A program made the translations under genes and the position numbers. A DNA stretch of 64,000 bases, from positions 11,577,418 to 11,641,417 of the forward strand of contig NC_069092.1 of NCBI RefSeq assembly GCF_947172395.1. Direction: 5' to 3'. This DNA comes from Bicyclus anynana. Its lineage: Eukaryota; Arthropoda; Insecta; Lepidoptera; Nymphalidae. Positions within the stretch are counted from its first letter, which is position 1. The number at the start of each line of letters is the position of its first letter. This document shows positions 10,280-20,846 of this stretch, piece by piece. The notes under the pieces are model-generated. The model was not told the origin of the DNA. It saw only the letters and a program-made list of their open reading frames with translations, and did not search any database.

Positions 10280-12700
10280 ATTCCTATATGGAAAAAGGCC
10301 TTGTAGTCTTTGCCGGTATCCACTTACCACCTTTCTATAAAGTCGGTCAAAAAATCTCCGCAATTTCTTATATTTACACGGAAGAATACACACAATGTCT
10401 CTACAAAAAGCGAGGCCAGATTTACTATACAACCATTGTTATCTATTTGTTAAAGGTCTATAATAAAAAGTGCTTTTAGGTTTTTGTTGTAGTGATCGCT
10501 GTTACCTTGCAAGTAAAAGGCATCGAGTTCAATTCCTTATTGACTTACTTTTATTTAGAAATAATATTATCAATAGGAAAGATTCGATTGTTTGTTTACA
10601 TTGAGTAAGCTCTGAAACTAGTGAACCCATTTAAAAAATTTTTTCACTGTTGGAAAGCTACTTTATCCCCGAGTGCTACAGGCTATATTTTATCCATATA
10701 TTCCTACGGGAACGGGAACTACGCGGTTAAAACCCCGCAGTAAATTGTACAAGTGCAAAAACAAGTTCATACAAGAACTCCAATAGGTCTACCGCGTAAA
10801 ATTCGTCTAGGATTCGACTCGCACCCGTTGTTTATGTCCGCAACTTTAGTTAGTTTTTTTTTTAATCCTGGAGGTACTGTTTTAATCTTTACAGGGGTTT
10901 ACAGTAGGTACACTTAAGCGCTTCTATTAACGTGTACTTCATACATGAAATGCATTACCTTCCCTCGAGACTCGGTTCCAACCAGGACCTTACCAAGATC
11001 TTTTTTTTTATTCTCCACATGTTAGCCCTTGATTACAATCTCAGGCAGGCAGGTCCCTATATAACTCATCTGAGGGTGTGATAGAACACGGCCCATCCAT
11101 AATCTTTTATACAGCCCCGTATTTGTTCAGGACAAATCCCTTCCTTTTCTTTGCATGAGATTTATATTATATTTTGTTGATATAAATGCTTAGATAAATA
11201 GGGAAAATTCGCAGAAAGAAAAAGATGATCCCGGGTCCATATATTATATAGCGACACATCCATATACATCAATATATAAATCAATACATATAAATAAAAT
11301 TGTTTCTGTCCCTGATGTCCCAAGTTATAGATTTTAGGTAGGTACACCAAATTAAAACACAAAAACTTTTTTTAATTTGTCAGACTGTTTGTCCGGGCTA
11401 ATGTTTGGAATGTTGTAGGTTGTTGAGCAATATATTGGACTTTACTATAAATCCATGGTTTTGAGAGATTTGCGAAAAACTGAATTTGACGTGGAAAAGC
11501 CGCGGGCGTCCTCTAGTACTTTATATATACTAGTAAACACAAAATAAGGGTCACCTTGTATTTTTTGGCAAGTTATTGGTTTAAGGGATGGATAAATGAC
11601 AGAAATAATTAACATTAATTATTTTTAATACAAAAACACTTACAGCTTAAAGAATACGCGCAAAAAATACAAATTACCAAGATTTTAAGTAAAAAGTGAA
11701 TTTTTAGGAAAAAAATTGCTTTAATTAAAAAATAAACTAAAAATTAAAGGAATTGTTTTTTTATTACAATTTTTTTCTTCAGTATCTAGTGAGTCCGCCA
11801 CGTTTTCTAACTCATTCTTGAAGCCTGGAGGGCATACTTTCAATGGAGGTTCTCAGAGATACTTCTATACTATTACAGATACAGAGTAATTATAGTACCG
11901 TGCTTATTTCTGTCGCCGTACAATATTATTGTGTCCCAATAAAATCCTAATAACAAGGTTTCTATGCTGTGTTCTGGGATGATTCCCGATGTAATTACAA
12001 AACATGAGACATACAATAACATAACATGCTTTAATTAGCTAAAGGTGACTATTTTTATATATACGTAATGTAATTAATGTATACGTTTTATACATATATT
12101 TGAAAAAACAAAAATATAAACGAAAATACTATATGTCCACTTTTTGTTATAATACCCGATATATATGTTTTTCCAGATGTATTTTTGTAATTATGGTTTC
12201 GGTTATCTTTAGGTATTATTCGTATTTACATGCTCGAGCGTTAGTAAACAGGCTACTAACTTGTACTACTACTTGTACCTATATCACGCATATAGTGACA
12301 TCATGTTCATGATAAGAACGATTGAAATTTTAAAACAAAATAATACTCTAACGGTAGGTAATTATTTCAGAAAGAGTGAATGAATTAATTATTGATGATA
12401 TGGGTATTCTTAATTGTACACCAAAATAAGGATAAAAAACTGGATACTAACGTACCTACAATAATATTATTGTTGTCTATCTAAAGTAGTTGTATCTCAT
12501 AACTGGTAAAATCTTTTCCTTATAATTTACTATTTGTTATTATTTTTTTTTTATCTTTATAATCCAAACGAAAGAACAAATAATTAATTAATTATTGTAT
12601 TTTGTTAAATTTAGTTACAAGTTAAATAAATCGGCTATTACTTAGCACCTAATGATGGGCTTCAGATGGTGAGTTGTGCTGTGCTGGTTCAAAAAATGTT
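10280..12700. other. Spacer between genes 1 and 2, no gene seen
   Basis: AT-rich sequence with small repeat remnants: a Helitron-like piece near 10610-10740 (CTACGGGAACGGGAACTACGCGG) and the SINE tail at 11001. The 60-70 codon ORFs look random. No further family exon could be identified. Confidence 0.5.
11001..11044 (-). repeat. SINE-A 3' fragment
   Basis: TTTATTCTCCACATGTTAGCCCTTGATTACAATCTCA only; the rest is lost. Confidence 0.6.
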
Positions 12701-12712
12701 ATACGTTTTTTT

Positions 12713-14633
12713 CTAAAACGCTTGTGTTTTCTCAGTCGTTGCAGTGAGGACCTCAAACTGAAATATATTACATTAGTTAGGTTTTGCTTTTTTTTTTTAT
12801 TTTTTACAAGTTAGCCCTTGACTACAATTTCATCTGATGGTAAGTGATGATGGAAGCGGGCTAACTTGTTAGGAGGAGGATGAAAATCCACACCCCTTTC
12901 GGTTTCTACACGGCATCGTACCGTAACGCTAAATCACATGGCGGTACGTCTTTGCCGCTAGGGTGGTAACTAGCCACGGCCGAAGCCTCCCACCAGCCAG
13001 ACCTGGACTAATTAAGAAAATCTCAATCTGCCCAGCCGGGGATCGAACCCAGGACCTCCGTTTTGTAAATCCACCGAGCATACCATTACGCCACGGAGGC
13101 GGTAGTTATATTACTATGCGGATTGGCAGACTTCACTCACGCAGAGAATTAAGAAAATTCTCAGGTATGCAGGCTTTCCTCACGATGTTTGGATACATCC
13201 GTTTTGTACAAAGCAAAATTAATCAATTATTTATATTTTCAATTTTCCACAACAATTGATTACGTTAAATAGTATTTTTAACGTAATCAATCGTTCCCAA
13301 AATGCGATTTCCAGAAGGCTTACCGCTTTAGAAAACCTATTAAGTTGCTCCCCGAGGGCATCAAAGACGGGCTGTAGTTGTTTCACATTGACCTGCTCCA
13401 CAGCCGTGGCCAGTGACTGGTCGAGGCATTTCTGGAATTGATTTACGTTCCGCTCCACTGGCGCCAGTATGTTGGGCGGCGGTGCTTGTGTTGCGTCTCG
13501 TTTGACAAATCCGTTAACCTGAATAAAGTTGGATTTCAATTGTTGCTTTGCAATTGAAACGTGCTGGGTTATGTTCCAAGCTCTGATCAATGTATTATTT
13601 ATTTTTTGAAGTGAAACTTCTTTAGGCGTATGAGGGTAAAATTTTTACAGATGTAACGTCACGCCGGTATGCAACGGAAGTGTCAAAAAAGAGAGAGAGA
13701 GCGATCGGGACCGATTGAGAGGGAGTAAGACAGGGCGAACGTAGCATGAAGCAACTTGCCGTGGAGTGAGAGTAGGGAGCAAGCAAGTGAGAAAGATTGA
13801 GAGAAAGTGAGACAGAGCGAACGTCGTATCACGCACAGTGCTATGGAGTGAGAGGTGAGAGAGAGCTATAGTGAGAAAGATTGAACGAGAGAGAGAAATC
13901 GCGCAATGTAAATCAGATATTATAAAGAATATTATAGGAATATTAAAGAGATAAATTGAAAAAATTAAATTTATAATTTACATTAATTTTCAACACTTTT
14001 TATATTTTAATGACAATTAAATTCCTAACCTATCTTCCTTTTTCCCTTCCTCTTAGTCTCAGAAATCTAAAGTTTTAGATTTGTATAAATATAAACAAGA
14101 TTTATAAATTAGTTCGCCAAAGAAGTTTCACTTCTGACACGTGTACTTTGTACGCACGCATTTTTTTATTTAATAAAAACGAAAGGTCATCACAAAACAT
14201 CGAAAACTGCTTGAAAAGATGAAATTTGACAGGGAGGTAGTTTATGGATAGTAGACGTTCCCAAGGTATAACTATAAACTAGCCTGCTTGAACGACTGCT
14301 TCGTTGGTCCATTGGTTAGACTACGTGGTTTCTAATCATGACGTCCTGGTTTCGGAACCTGGGCTGGGATATATGAGATACTGTATATATAGGTTGTAGG
14401 GGGAGAAATTAAAGAAGAATAATCGAATGTCTGCAAATATACTCGATTGGGGTCTCAAATGAAAGCGCACTGAAAAAGAATATTGATAACTTGGTCGAGA
14501 GTGTAATTAAAATTTCACGACCTTCGGAGGTCTTTCAAAATTTTCAATTTATAAATTAATGTTTATATCATTAAATTTCACTTACGTTACTGATGAAAAA
14601 AACACAAAATATCAATATATACTTCGAATCCAT
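12713..14633 (-). CDS. Secreted-protein family gene 2 (95 aa, 3 exons)
   Basis: Three phase-0 minus-strand exons: 14633-14586, 13518-13324 and 12757-12713. Exon 1 encodes the leader MDSKYILIFCVFFISN and ends at GTAAGT. Exon 2 follows a polypyrimidine-CAG acceptor, begins VNGFVKRDATQAPPP and ends ...LNRFSKA at GTAAGC. Exon 3 encodes FEVLTATTEKTQAF and a stop. The Lys-Arg at residues 22-23 followed by Asp matches gene 1 in position and context, so the two look like paralogues. The mature part is a Pro-rich start followed by Gln, Val and Leu-rich helix, with one cysteine (FQKCLD). The exon 2 ending closely matches that of gene 3. No canonical AATAAA was found after the stop. A uORF of seven codons lies in the presumed leader. 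The signal exon is too short to be seen in an ORF scan and was found by donor and hydrophobicity. Function unknown. Confidence 0.82.
12788..13100 (-). repeat. SINE-A copy in gene 2 intron 2
   Basis: Full minus-strand copy from poly-T to the head (ATACCATTACGCCACGGAGGC). It lies between exons 2 and 3 of gene 2, directly followed by a SINE-B fragment. Confidence 0.88.
13119..13192 (-). repeat. SINE-B fragment in gene 2 intron 2
   Basis: GCGGATTGGCAGACTTCACTC ... TCCTCACGATGTTT, the central part of SINE-B. Confidence 0.7.
13256..13290. repeat. 14-bp hairpin next to gene 2 exon 2
   Basis: TTGATTACGTTAAA and TTTAACGTAATCAA form a perfect inverted repeat with a 7-nt loop, about 35 bp past the exon 2 donor on the transcript strand. 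Confidence 0.8.
13675..13890. repeat. GA-rich degenerate repeat
   Basis: Purine-rich stretch (GAGAGAGAGAGCG, GAGAGAAAGTGAGACAG, GTGAGAGAGAGC) in intron 1 of gene 2, resembling degenerate GAGA microsatellite. No ORF of interest. Confidence 0.6.
14299..14420 (+). repeat. tRNA-like SINE-D copy
   Basis: TTGGTCCATTGGTTAGACTACG as A-box region and CCTGGTTTCGGAACCTGGG as a decayed B-box region. Matches the minus-strand copy near 3050-3125. Located in intron 1 of gene 2. Confidence 0.5.
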
Positions 14634-14764
14634 GTCGTGCAAGTATTTTCAAGGAAAACATTAACCGGTGTAGTGAGACTCCATGTAGAATTTTACCTTA
14701 TGTACCTTCTTAGATATGTTTACTTTGTGCATAATGATATTTGTCAATAGTAGCTAGCGACTGC

Positions 14765-14772
14765 CTTAAATA
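14765..14772 (-). promoter_or_regulatory. Candidate TATA box of gene 2 (TATTTAAG)
   Basis: TATTTAAG on the minus strand about 135 bp before the gene 2 ATG. It is nearly identical to the boxes before genes 3 and 4. The start site would be near 14740, giving a leader of roughly 105 nt that contains a short upstream ORF. Confidence 0.4.
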
Positions 14773-14808
14773 GAGACATCCTGGTCTTTGAGAAATAAAT
14801 ATTTATTT

Positions 14809-15001
14809 TAATCTAAACTAATATTACAAAGAGGTAAAGATTTGCTTTTTAGTTTGTTGCAAATAAACTTCTAAATTACAGGTCCGATTAAAAAAATCTT
14901 TTGTTTAAGCAAAGCTATGTTAGCAGTGAATAACATTATTTTTACAACGTGTACCCATTAATATGGAAACTAGGCGGGTAAAACTGCAGGGAATCTGCTA
15001 G
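14809..15001 (+). mobile_element. Helitron-like non-autonomous element
   Basis: Starts TCTAAACTAATATTACAAAGAGG and ends ATCTGCTAGT, with AGGTCCGATTAAAAAAAT inside. Same family as 34767-34965. No Rep/helicase coding. Confidence 0.6.
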
Positions 15002-15189
15002 TGTCAAATATAATAAATGACGAAATATATAATTATGAGGTTATGGTAACATGGTTCTTATATTATGGTTCTCTTTATTTTGTACGACTACGTATATAAA
15101 TAATATACTCAAAGGCATAATTTTCCGCCCTCTTTAATATGACGCGAGTAAATTAACGTGGGCGGATAATTGTACCTCTGAGTATATTT

Positions 15190-15441
15190 ATTATTTTTGC
15201 CCTTGACTACAATCTCACCTGATAGTAAGTTATGATGCAATTTAAGATGAAAGATTCGGTTTCTACATGACATCGTACCGGAACGCTTAATCGCATGGCG
15301 GTACACCTTTGCCGGTTGGGTGATAACTAGCCACTGCCAAAGCCTCCCAGCCAGCTGAATCTGGACTAATTATGAAAACATCAATCGGCCCAGCCGGGGA
15401 TCAAACCTAGGACCTCCTAAGACCTGCGCCACGGAAGCCGT
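15190..15441 (-). repeat. SINE-A copy, decayed
   Basis: GCCCTTGACTACAATCTCACC ... GCCACGGAAGCCGTC with several deletions. About 560 bp upstream of gene 2. Confidence 0.85.
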
Positions 15442-15469
15442 CAATCATAATGATGAAAAACTTCGTTAT

Positions 15470-15990
15470 CTACCTACTAAGCTGGGGAAAGGAATAAAAT
15501 GGGATTGTACTGTATATGTTAATGTTTTATTGTACCTAAATACCAAATAGTAGTATTTTTGTAAATACCAAAAATATATTTGTAGTCTTTGCATTGTGTA
15601 GAATTTCCTTTTGTGAAAGAAACCTCCACATTGCAGTACCAGTTCGGATCGTGTAGATCGAAAATAAACGAAGATCGGTATTTGTTCGAGTTGAGGGTTA
15701 GTTGCTTTCAAGTGTTTAGATTCTTGCTGTGCGCTTTGTGAAAATAGTTCGAATATCGGTCTTTGATGTATTTTGTAGAGGAATCGTGATTAGTCTTTCT
15801 CTTGTACTGTTATGATAAATAGCGGCGTTGACATGCATCGCAGTTTATTTATAACTATAGCTAGGCCAGTTCGTTCGTAACACTCCCGATGGTCCGCGCG
15901 GGCCGGGAGGGGGTAGCGATGCCCGACCGACTTCATACCCGCGCAGTCCTACCCGCCCCGTCGCCCGCATAGCATGGGAGCGTCATCAAC
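15470..15990 (-). mobile_element. Possible LTR fragment with GC-rich block
   Basis: On the minus strand TGTTACGAACGAACTGG (from 15879) is followed by AGTTATAAATAAACTGCG, a TATA-like promoter, and several hundred bases resembling an LTR. Just outside, 15885-15975 is unusually rich in G and C (CCGCGCGGGCCGGGAGGGGG). No gag-pol remains nearby. LTR identity is inferred. Confidence 0.35.
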
Positions 15991-15999
15991 AAACTTTCC

Positions 16000-17400
16000 A
16001 AACTATAGCGTCCGTTTGGATTTTAGTTTTTCTCAAATCCCGCGGTTACCATGGATTTTTCCGTGCTGAAAAGCCTACGTGTTAATTCAAAGTAATAGTA
16101 GATTGTTAACCGAGGGTGGAAAGAATCAATTCCCGAGGTATTTAGACGCACGAGCGTAGCGAGTGCGGCTATAGTCCGAGTAGGAATTGATTCTTTTACC
16201 CGTGTTAAACACTCTACTTTTCATTTCGATTATGAGGAAATTTCATTTCGATTACGAGGAAATTATAATTATTGTCTATTTATTTGGCCCGCTCTTGGAA
16301 CGTCGTTAAAGCAGTCGTCAAATTGGACGACTGCTTTACCGACGTTGTGACTATTCCCCGCTAGGCGGCTCTTTCTAAGGAGAATGACTTACGTAAAAAT
16401 CTCGTTACATCCTACTCGAAGAACCACTAATGTTATAGAATTCACTTTGGTGGAATACCTATATTGCTTATTGCAATATAAAATTACTGGTTCACATTTG
16501 TATGGTTTTTAAAATAAACCTTTAGATAGCACTGTGCACCATAAAACGTCTTGTTTAATCCACCATCTTGGGGAGAGAGAAAGAGAGAAAGCGCGAGAAG
16601 AAATGAGACGGCAAATAGTCGTTCGGAAATAACTTTAAACAAAATTCAGTTTAGATTTGTTTTAATATTAAATACTATATATATAATATATAATATTTAA
16701 AATAAATTGTCATTATATTTTTTAATCATTATCTATTTTTTTTAAACTTCGTCACTGTTATGTAACAAATTAGTATCCCGCCAATTTATGTCGACTTTTC
16801 AAATTTTATTTAGGGAACTCAACACGTTATTGTTGCGGCTTATTCCGATTAAGAAGTTTGCGCTAAATTTACACTGGCTGTTTAGAAACTCACATGGCCG
16901 TAGCATTTTTTTTATAATTACTTTACTTTTTACATAAATTTTTTCCTCTACAACTTCATTGACGTCTGAACAGGTTGTATGGTCAACGATCTTTGCCTGT
17001 CCCCGAATTTAGTTGGGGACAAATAAAAAAAAAACATAAAACTCTTCACAGCTAATGACAGCAGTTCTATTTTTAAAGTTCATTCCGGCCCTTAGGTGGG
17101 AAGTAATTTGTATGAGTTATTCCCTCCCTGTGTAGGGAAGCAGCATTTTCCACCCAATACTCAGTTTAAAACAACACTACTTTCCGAGTATGAGAAATGA
17201 AAAATCTATTTCCATTCCAAATTTCAGCCAAATCGCTTCAGTAGCCGCAGAGCAAAGGAGGAAAAAATCATACACACTTACACACAAACTTTTGCCTTTA
17301 TAATATTAGTGTGTCTTAATATTTTATAAGCTTTATAGGATTTCAATAAGAGTAATTTAATATTTAATATTTCCTGTGGGATAGTAAAAAAAATTTAGCT
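16000..17400. other. Spacer between genes 2 and 3, no gene seen
   Basis: Contains Helitron-like pieces near 16010-16090 and 17200-17320 (TTTATAATATTAGTGTG) and a 24-bp inverted repeat near 16290-16345 (CGTCGTTAAAGCAGTCGTC / GACTGCTTTACCGACGTTG). No exon found. Confidence 0.5.
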
Positions 17401-17416
17401 GAGTTCAATATCAATT

Positions 17417-17422
17417 TTTATT
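17417..17422 (-). terminator. Poly(A) signal AATAAA of gene 3
   Basis: AATAAA on the minus strand about 70 bp after the gene 3 stop codon. Confidence 0.6.
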
Positions 17423-17491
17423 ACATGGAATCATCTTATTATGGAAGATTCGTTCATTCGTATTCTGTACAATTAAATTCATTGCTCAATC

Positions 17492-19830
17492 TCAGGGTAA
17501 CGCGAGAACATTGATCTGAAATAAAACATACAAAAATTAGTTATTTTTAATTCAAAAGCTGAGGTTATTGTAAAATACTAACGGATGCCCTAACTCCGTT
17601 TGCATGAAGTTCAGTTAACTAGCGCGAGAATCTTAGACAATATTATTTCTGGGATAAATCGAAGCATATTGTGTCAGTAGGTACAGCATATAATTATATG
17701 TCTTCATTTTAAGTAGGTTTAGTTGTAGCAGAGTGAACGAGGATGGATACACTTACAAACTTACAAGCTTTTATAATATTAGTATGTATTTAATAAAATA
17801 TAATTTTAATAAGGTGAGATTACCGCTTTTGAAATTCTATTAAATCTGTCCTCAATTGCACTGACGAGGAGACCACGTGGTCTTTGCTGAAATCCATTGC
17901 CATTATTTCCATTGCTATTATTTGGATTGCCATTTTCGCCATTGCCATTATTTGGATTGCCATTTCCTCCACTGCCAATATTTGGATTGACATTACTTTT
18001 ACCATAATTTGGATTGCCATTTCCTCCATTGTCATTATTTGGATTTCCATTTCCTCCACTGCCTTTATTTGGATTGCTATTACTTCCATTACTACCATTG
18101 CCATTATTTGGATTGCTATTACCTCCGTTGCCTTTATTTAGGTTACCATTATTTCCATTGCCGTTATTTGGATTTCCATTACTACCATTACCGTTATATC
18201 CATTATTATTCATATTGTTGACATTATTATCATTGCCATTGCCTTGACCAAAGGGTAACGGGTTTCTTGCACGATTGAAAAAGTCAATCAAGAGAGTAGC
18301 CGGTGTTGATACAGCCTGAAAACATTAAAAATCAAATTGTCACTTAACCCTTTTGAGATCTAAATAAATTTTAAAATTTTGAAAAAAACCTGAATGTTAT
18401 GACATTAGTAATTACACTATCAATCAAGTCATCAATAATCTCTTTCAGTGCGCTCTCAATTGAGACCCCAGAGTATATTTGCATTGCATTTGTATTAGGT
18501 TATTCGTCCCTACTTTTACCCCTCACAACTTTTAAACGGCTCAACCGATTTCCATCAAACATGTCTAAGAACACTCGCGCCACCTTTAATACAAATAATA
18601 CAAATTTGAAATTGTTACATCCATTCGGTAGCTATGGTGCCAGAGACAGATAGACACGTCAAACTTATAACACCCCTCTTTTTGCGTGGGGGGTTAAAAA
18701 AAGAGATTTCAAATGAGATGATGAATGAGAGATTCCTTTTTATAAGAAGTTTTCAGAGTTGAAAGTTTGTGGTGGTACATCCCTGTGCCTCGGAGAGCAA
18801 GTCAAGCTGAAGGTACCGGTCCTTAACCTTAACATGTGATCTATTGACGGTTACAAAATAAAACATGTCCTCCTGCCCGCCAAGCCGCATTAGGCTAGCG
18901 TCGTGGAGTGTGAATCTAAGCTCCATCGCTTTTCATATGAAGAGTTTCTTTAGTGGGCCATTCAAATGGCTGTTAAAGATGATACTATAAACAAGCTAGT
19001 AGTTTTGTTAATATGTAATTAGCGGACGCCTGCGTCTTCCTACGCCCTTAGACCTCGTTAATCCGGCTCTCTTACAAAATCCGTTCTTAGTGGACATCTT
19101 CTAACTGTAAACTACCTCCCTGCTAAATGTGATCTTTGTACGTTAATTGGTTTTTGAGATTTCATGATGATATGACCTATCGCATATAGGTATATTGAGA
19201 TTTTGTTGAATAAATAATATGTTTTATCATTTATTTAATATATTTTATAATTTTAAGAGGTCATTCACTACTATGACGTATTTACGCGATAAATAATAAT
19301 TTCTTATAACTTAGATAAAAATCCGCGATAACCTCACTTCTTGTTATAATAAATATTCATTAGGTCTTCTACCGAAATTTATTACATTCATTGAAAGATA
19401 GATAAGAGAAGGTATTGCAAAATAACGTAACTTTGTCTCTAAAAAATAATTTGGCATTTTTTAGCTCCCATTCTCAGGAGCGTTTTTTAAACGGGCGTTG
19501 AAACGCGTTCAAATACAACACATGCATTCCCAAGTACATGTTCACACGACAGCCTTTTTTTAACACGACGCTTTTTATCGAGCGCTTTTTTAACGTCCGT
19601 TGAAATAACTCTCGTGCGAATGAAGGCTTAGATTACACATAGACATAGCTTATAGCTCAACAATGGCTGAACGACAAACCACAAAGGCCTACTTCGAAAA
19701 CAGAACTTCCTTTTAAGTAGTCAGTCAGCAAAATTTGTCACAGATTTCATAATAACTATTTACAAATCGCACTTACATTGTCTACGACTAGTAGAACACA
19801 AAGTATTAAACAATAAAATTTAACGTCCAT
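17492..19830 (-). CDS. Secreted Asn/Gly-rich protein, family gene 3 (189 aa, 3 exons)
   Basis: Three phase-0 minus-strand exons: 19830-19777, 18315-17824 and 17515-17492. Exon 1 encodes the leader MDVKFYCLILCVLLVVDN and ends at GTAAGT. Exon 2 (164 codons) begins AVSTPATLLIDFFNRARNPL, then runs into about 120 residues of Asn and Gly with some Pro and Ser, in degenerate blocks like NPNNGNGGNG (about residues 41-160), and ends LLVSAIEDRFNRISKA at GTAATC. Exon 3 encodes INVLALP and a stop. The NRISKA ending and its splice position match NRFSKA of gene 2, which ties this protein to the family despite its different body. AATAAA follows about 70 bp after the stop. Asn/Gly repeats of this kind suggest a disordered, hydrated secreted protein (coating, glue or silk-like); that is inference. 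The repeats also create long shadow ORFs on the other strand. Confidence 0.85.
19018..19200 (-). mobile_element. Helitron-like fragment in gene 3 intron 1
   Basis: AATTAGCGGACGCCTGCGTCTTCCTACG reads as the 3' end of the Lep1-type Helitron family on the minus strand. Body similar to 41971-42295 (TCCGGCTCTC, AACTACCTCCCTGC). Confidence 0.55.
19470..19630. repeat. Interspersed repeat also found at 53540-53770
   Basis: GTTCAAATACAACACATGCATTCCCA and TTTTTATCGAGCGCTTTTTTAACG recur in diverged form at 53540-53770. The family is unknown to me and has no coding potential. Confidence 0.6.
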
Positions 19831-19891
19831 TTTAAATGATCCTTCCAAGGAACAGATTGTCGTTCTGTGGACGTATTATTTACTGCTTCAC

Positions 19892-19899
19892 TTTAAATA
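19892..19899 (-). promoter_or_regulatory. TATA box of gene 3 (TATTTAAA)
   Basis: TATTTAAA about 62 bp upstream of the gene 3 ATG on the minus strand. A start site about 30 bp downstream would lie near 19867, giving a leader of about 37 nt. The same octamer precedes gene 4. Confidence 0.55.
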
Positions 19900-20370
19900 T
19901 TCGTACTCGGATCCGTCCACTTGTGTATTGAGTACACAATACTGTTTTTTCGAATCAATTCTAATATATCGAAGCAATAGCATATCCAATATTCATTAAA
20001 AAAGTAGTAGGTAGGTTGCTTTGTGACCTCGGCTAGAGATAATTCAAAACGAAGTCTATTATTTATTGTGTAGATAGAAATTATGTAATATGAAAATGTG
20101 CATACTTACCAAAGCACAGGAAAGATTAAAAAAAAATAATGTTCAATAGATAGCCTAAGTAACTAAATAACCTACAATTGTATTCTGAGCCTACAAATAA
20201 TAAAACATGGATTTGGAAAGACAGATCCAAAAGGCTACGAAATTTTTAACTGCATTACAACTGTCATGTTGGTATTGTTGCTTGATTCGCTATGGATCAT
20301 GAAGTCCAAGGTTTGAAGCTCGAGTCCGGCCAAGATAATGTTTCTGTCAGCCTAGAATTAAAAGACGGCG

Positions 20371-20615
20371 GTCATGCATCTCCAACTTTTCAAATATTTT
20401 GTGCATTATAAGAGAGTTAATATCACAAACGGTGAATCCATGAAATGGTAAGATATTCGTCTCATCGTGAGGAAATCTTCATACCTACCTAAGAATTTTC
20501 TCAATTCTCTGCGTGAGTGAAGTCTGCCCATCCGCATTGGTCCAGCGTGCTGGACTAAGGCTCACCCCTCTCTTTATGAGAGGAGACTCGTGCTCAGTGA
20601 GCTGAATATGGCTTG
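20371..20615 (+). repeat. SINE-B copy, 5' part decayed
   Basis: TCATGCATCTCCAACTTTTC to GAGCTGAATATGGCTTG. Lies between genes 3 and 4. Confidence 0.8.
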
Positions 20616-20792
20616 TCAGTGATAATGATTCATTATCATTGACAATCCATATTGATTCGTTCACATTAATTATTAATAATGATGATGGTGTTGTTCATCT
20701 TAGAACAAACAAAATAAACAGAGTTTGTGGAATGATTTAATTTCATAAGTACATTACAATTACTATTTTACTGCTCTATCTATGATGACCAA

Positions 20793-20798
20793 TTTATT
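20793..20798 (-). terminator. Poly(A) signal AATAAA of gene 4
   Basis: AATAAA on the minus strand about 50 bp past the gene 4 stop. Confidence 0.6.
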
Positions 20799-20846
20799 TT
20801 ACGACACAAATATATTGTTTTAATTAATTAGATGTACATCGAAGCT

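Noticed and set aside
17884..18247. Long Ile- or Leu/Pro-rich ORFs on the plus strand
   Set aside because: They are antisense shadows of the Asn/Gly repeat of gene 3, whose minus-strand exon has good splice sites and a signal-peptide exon.
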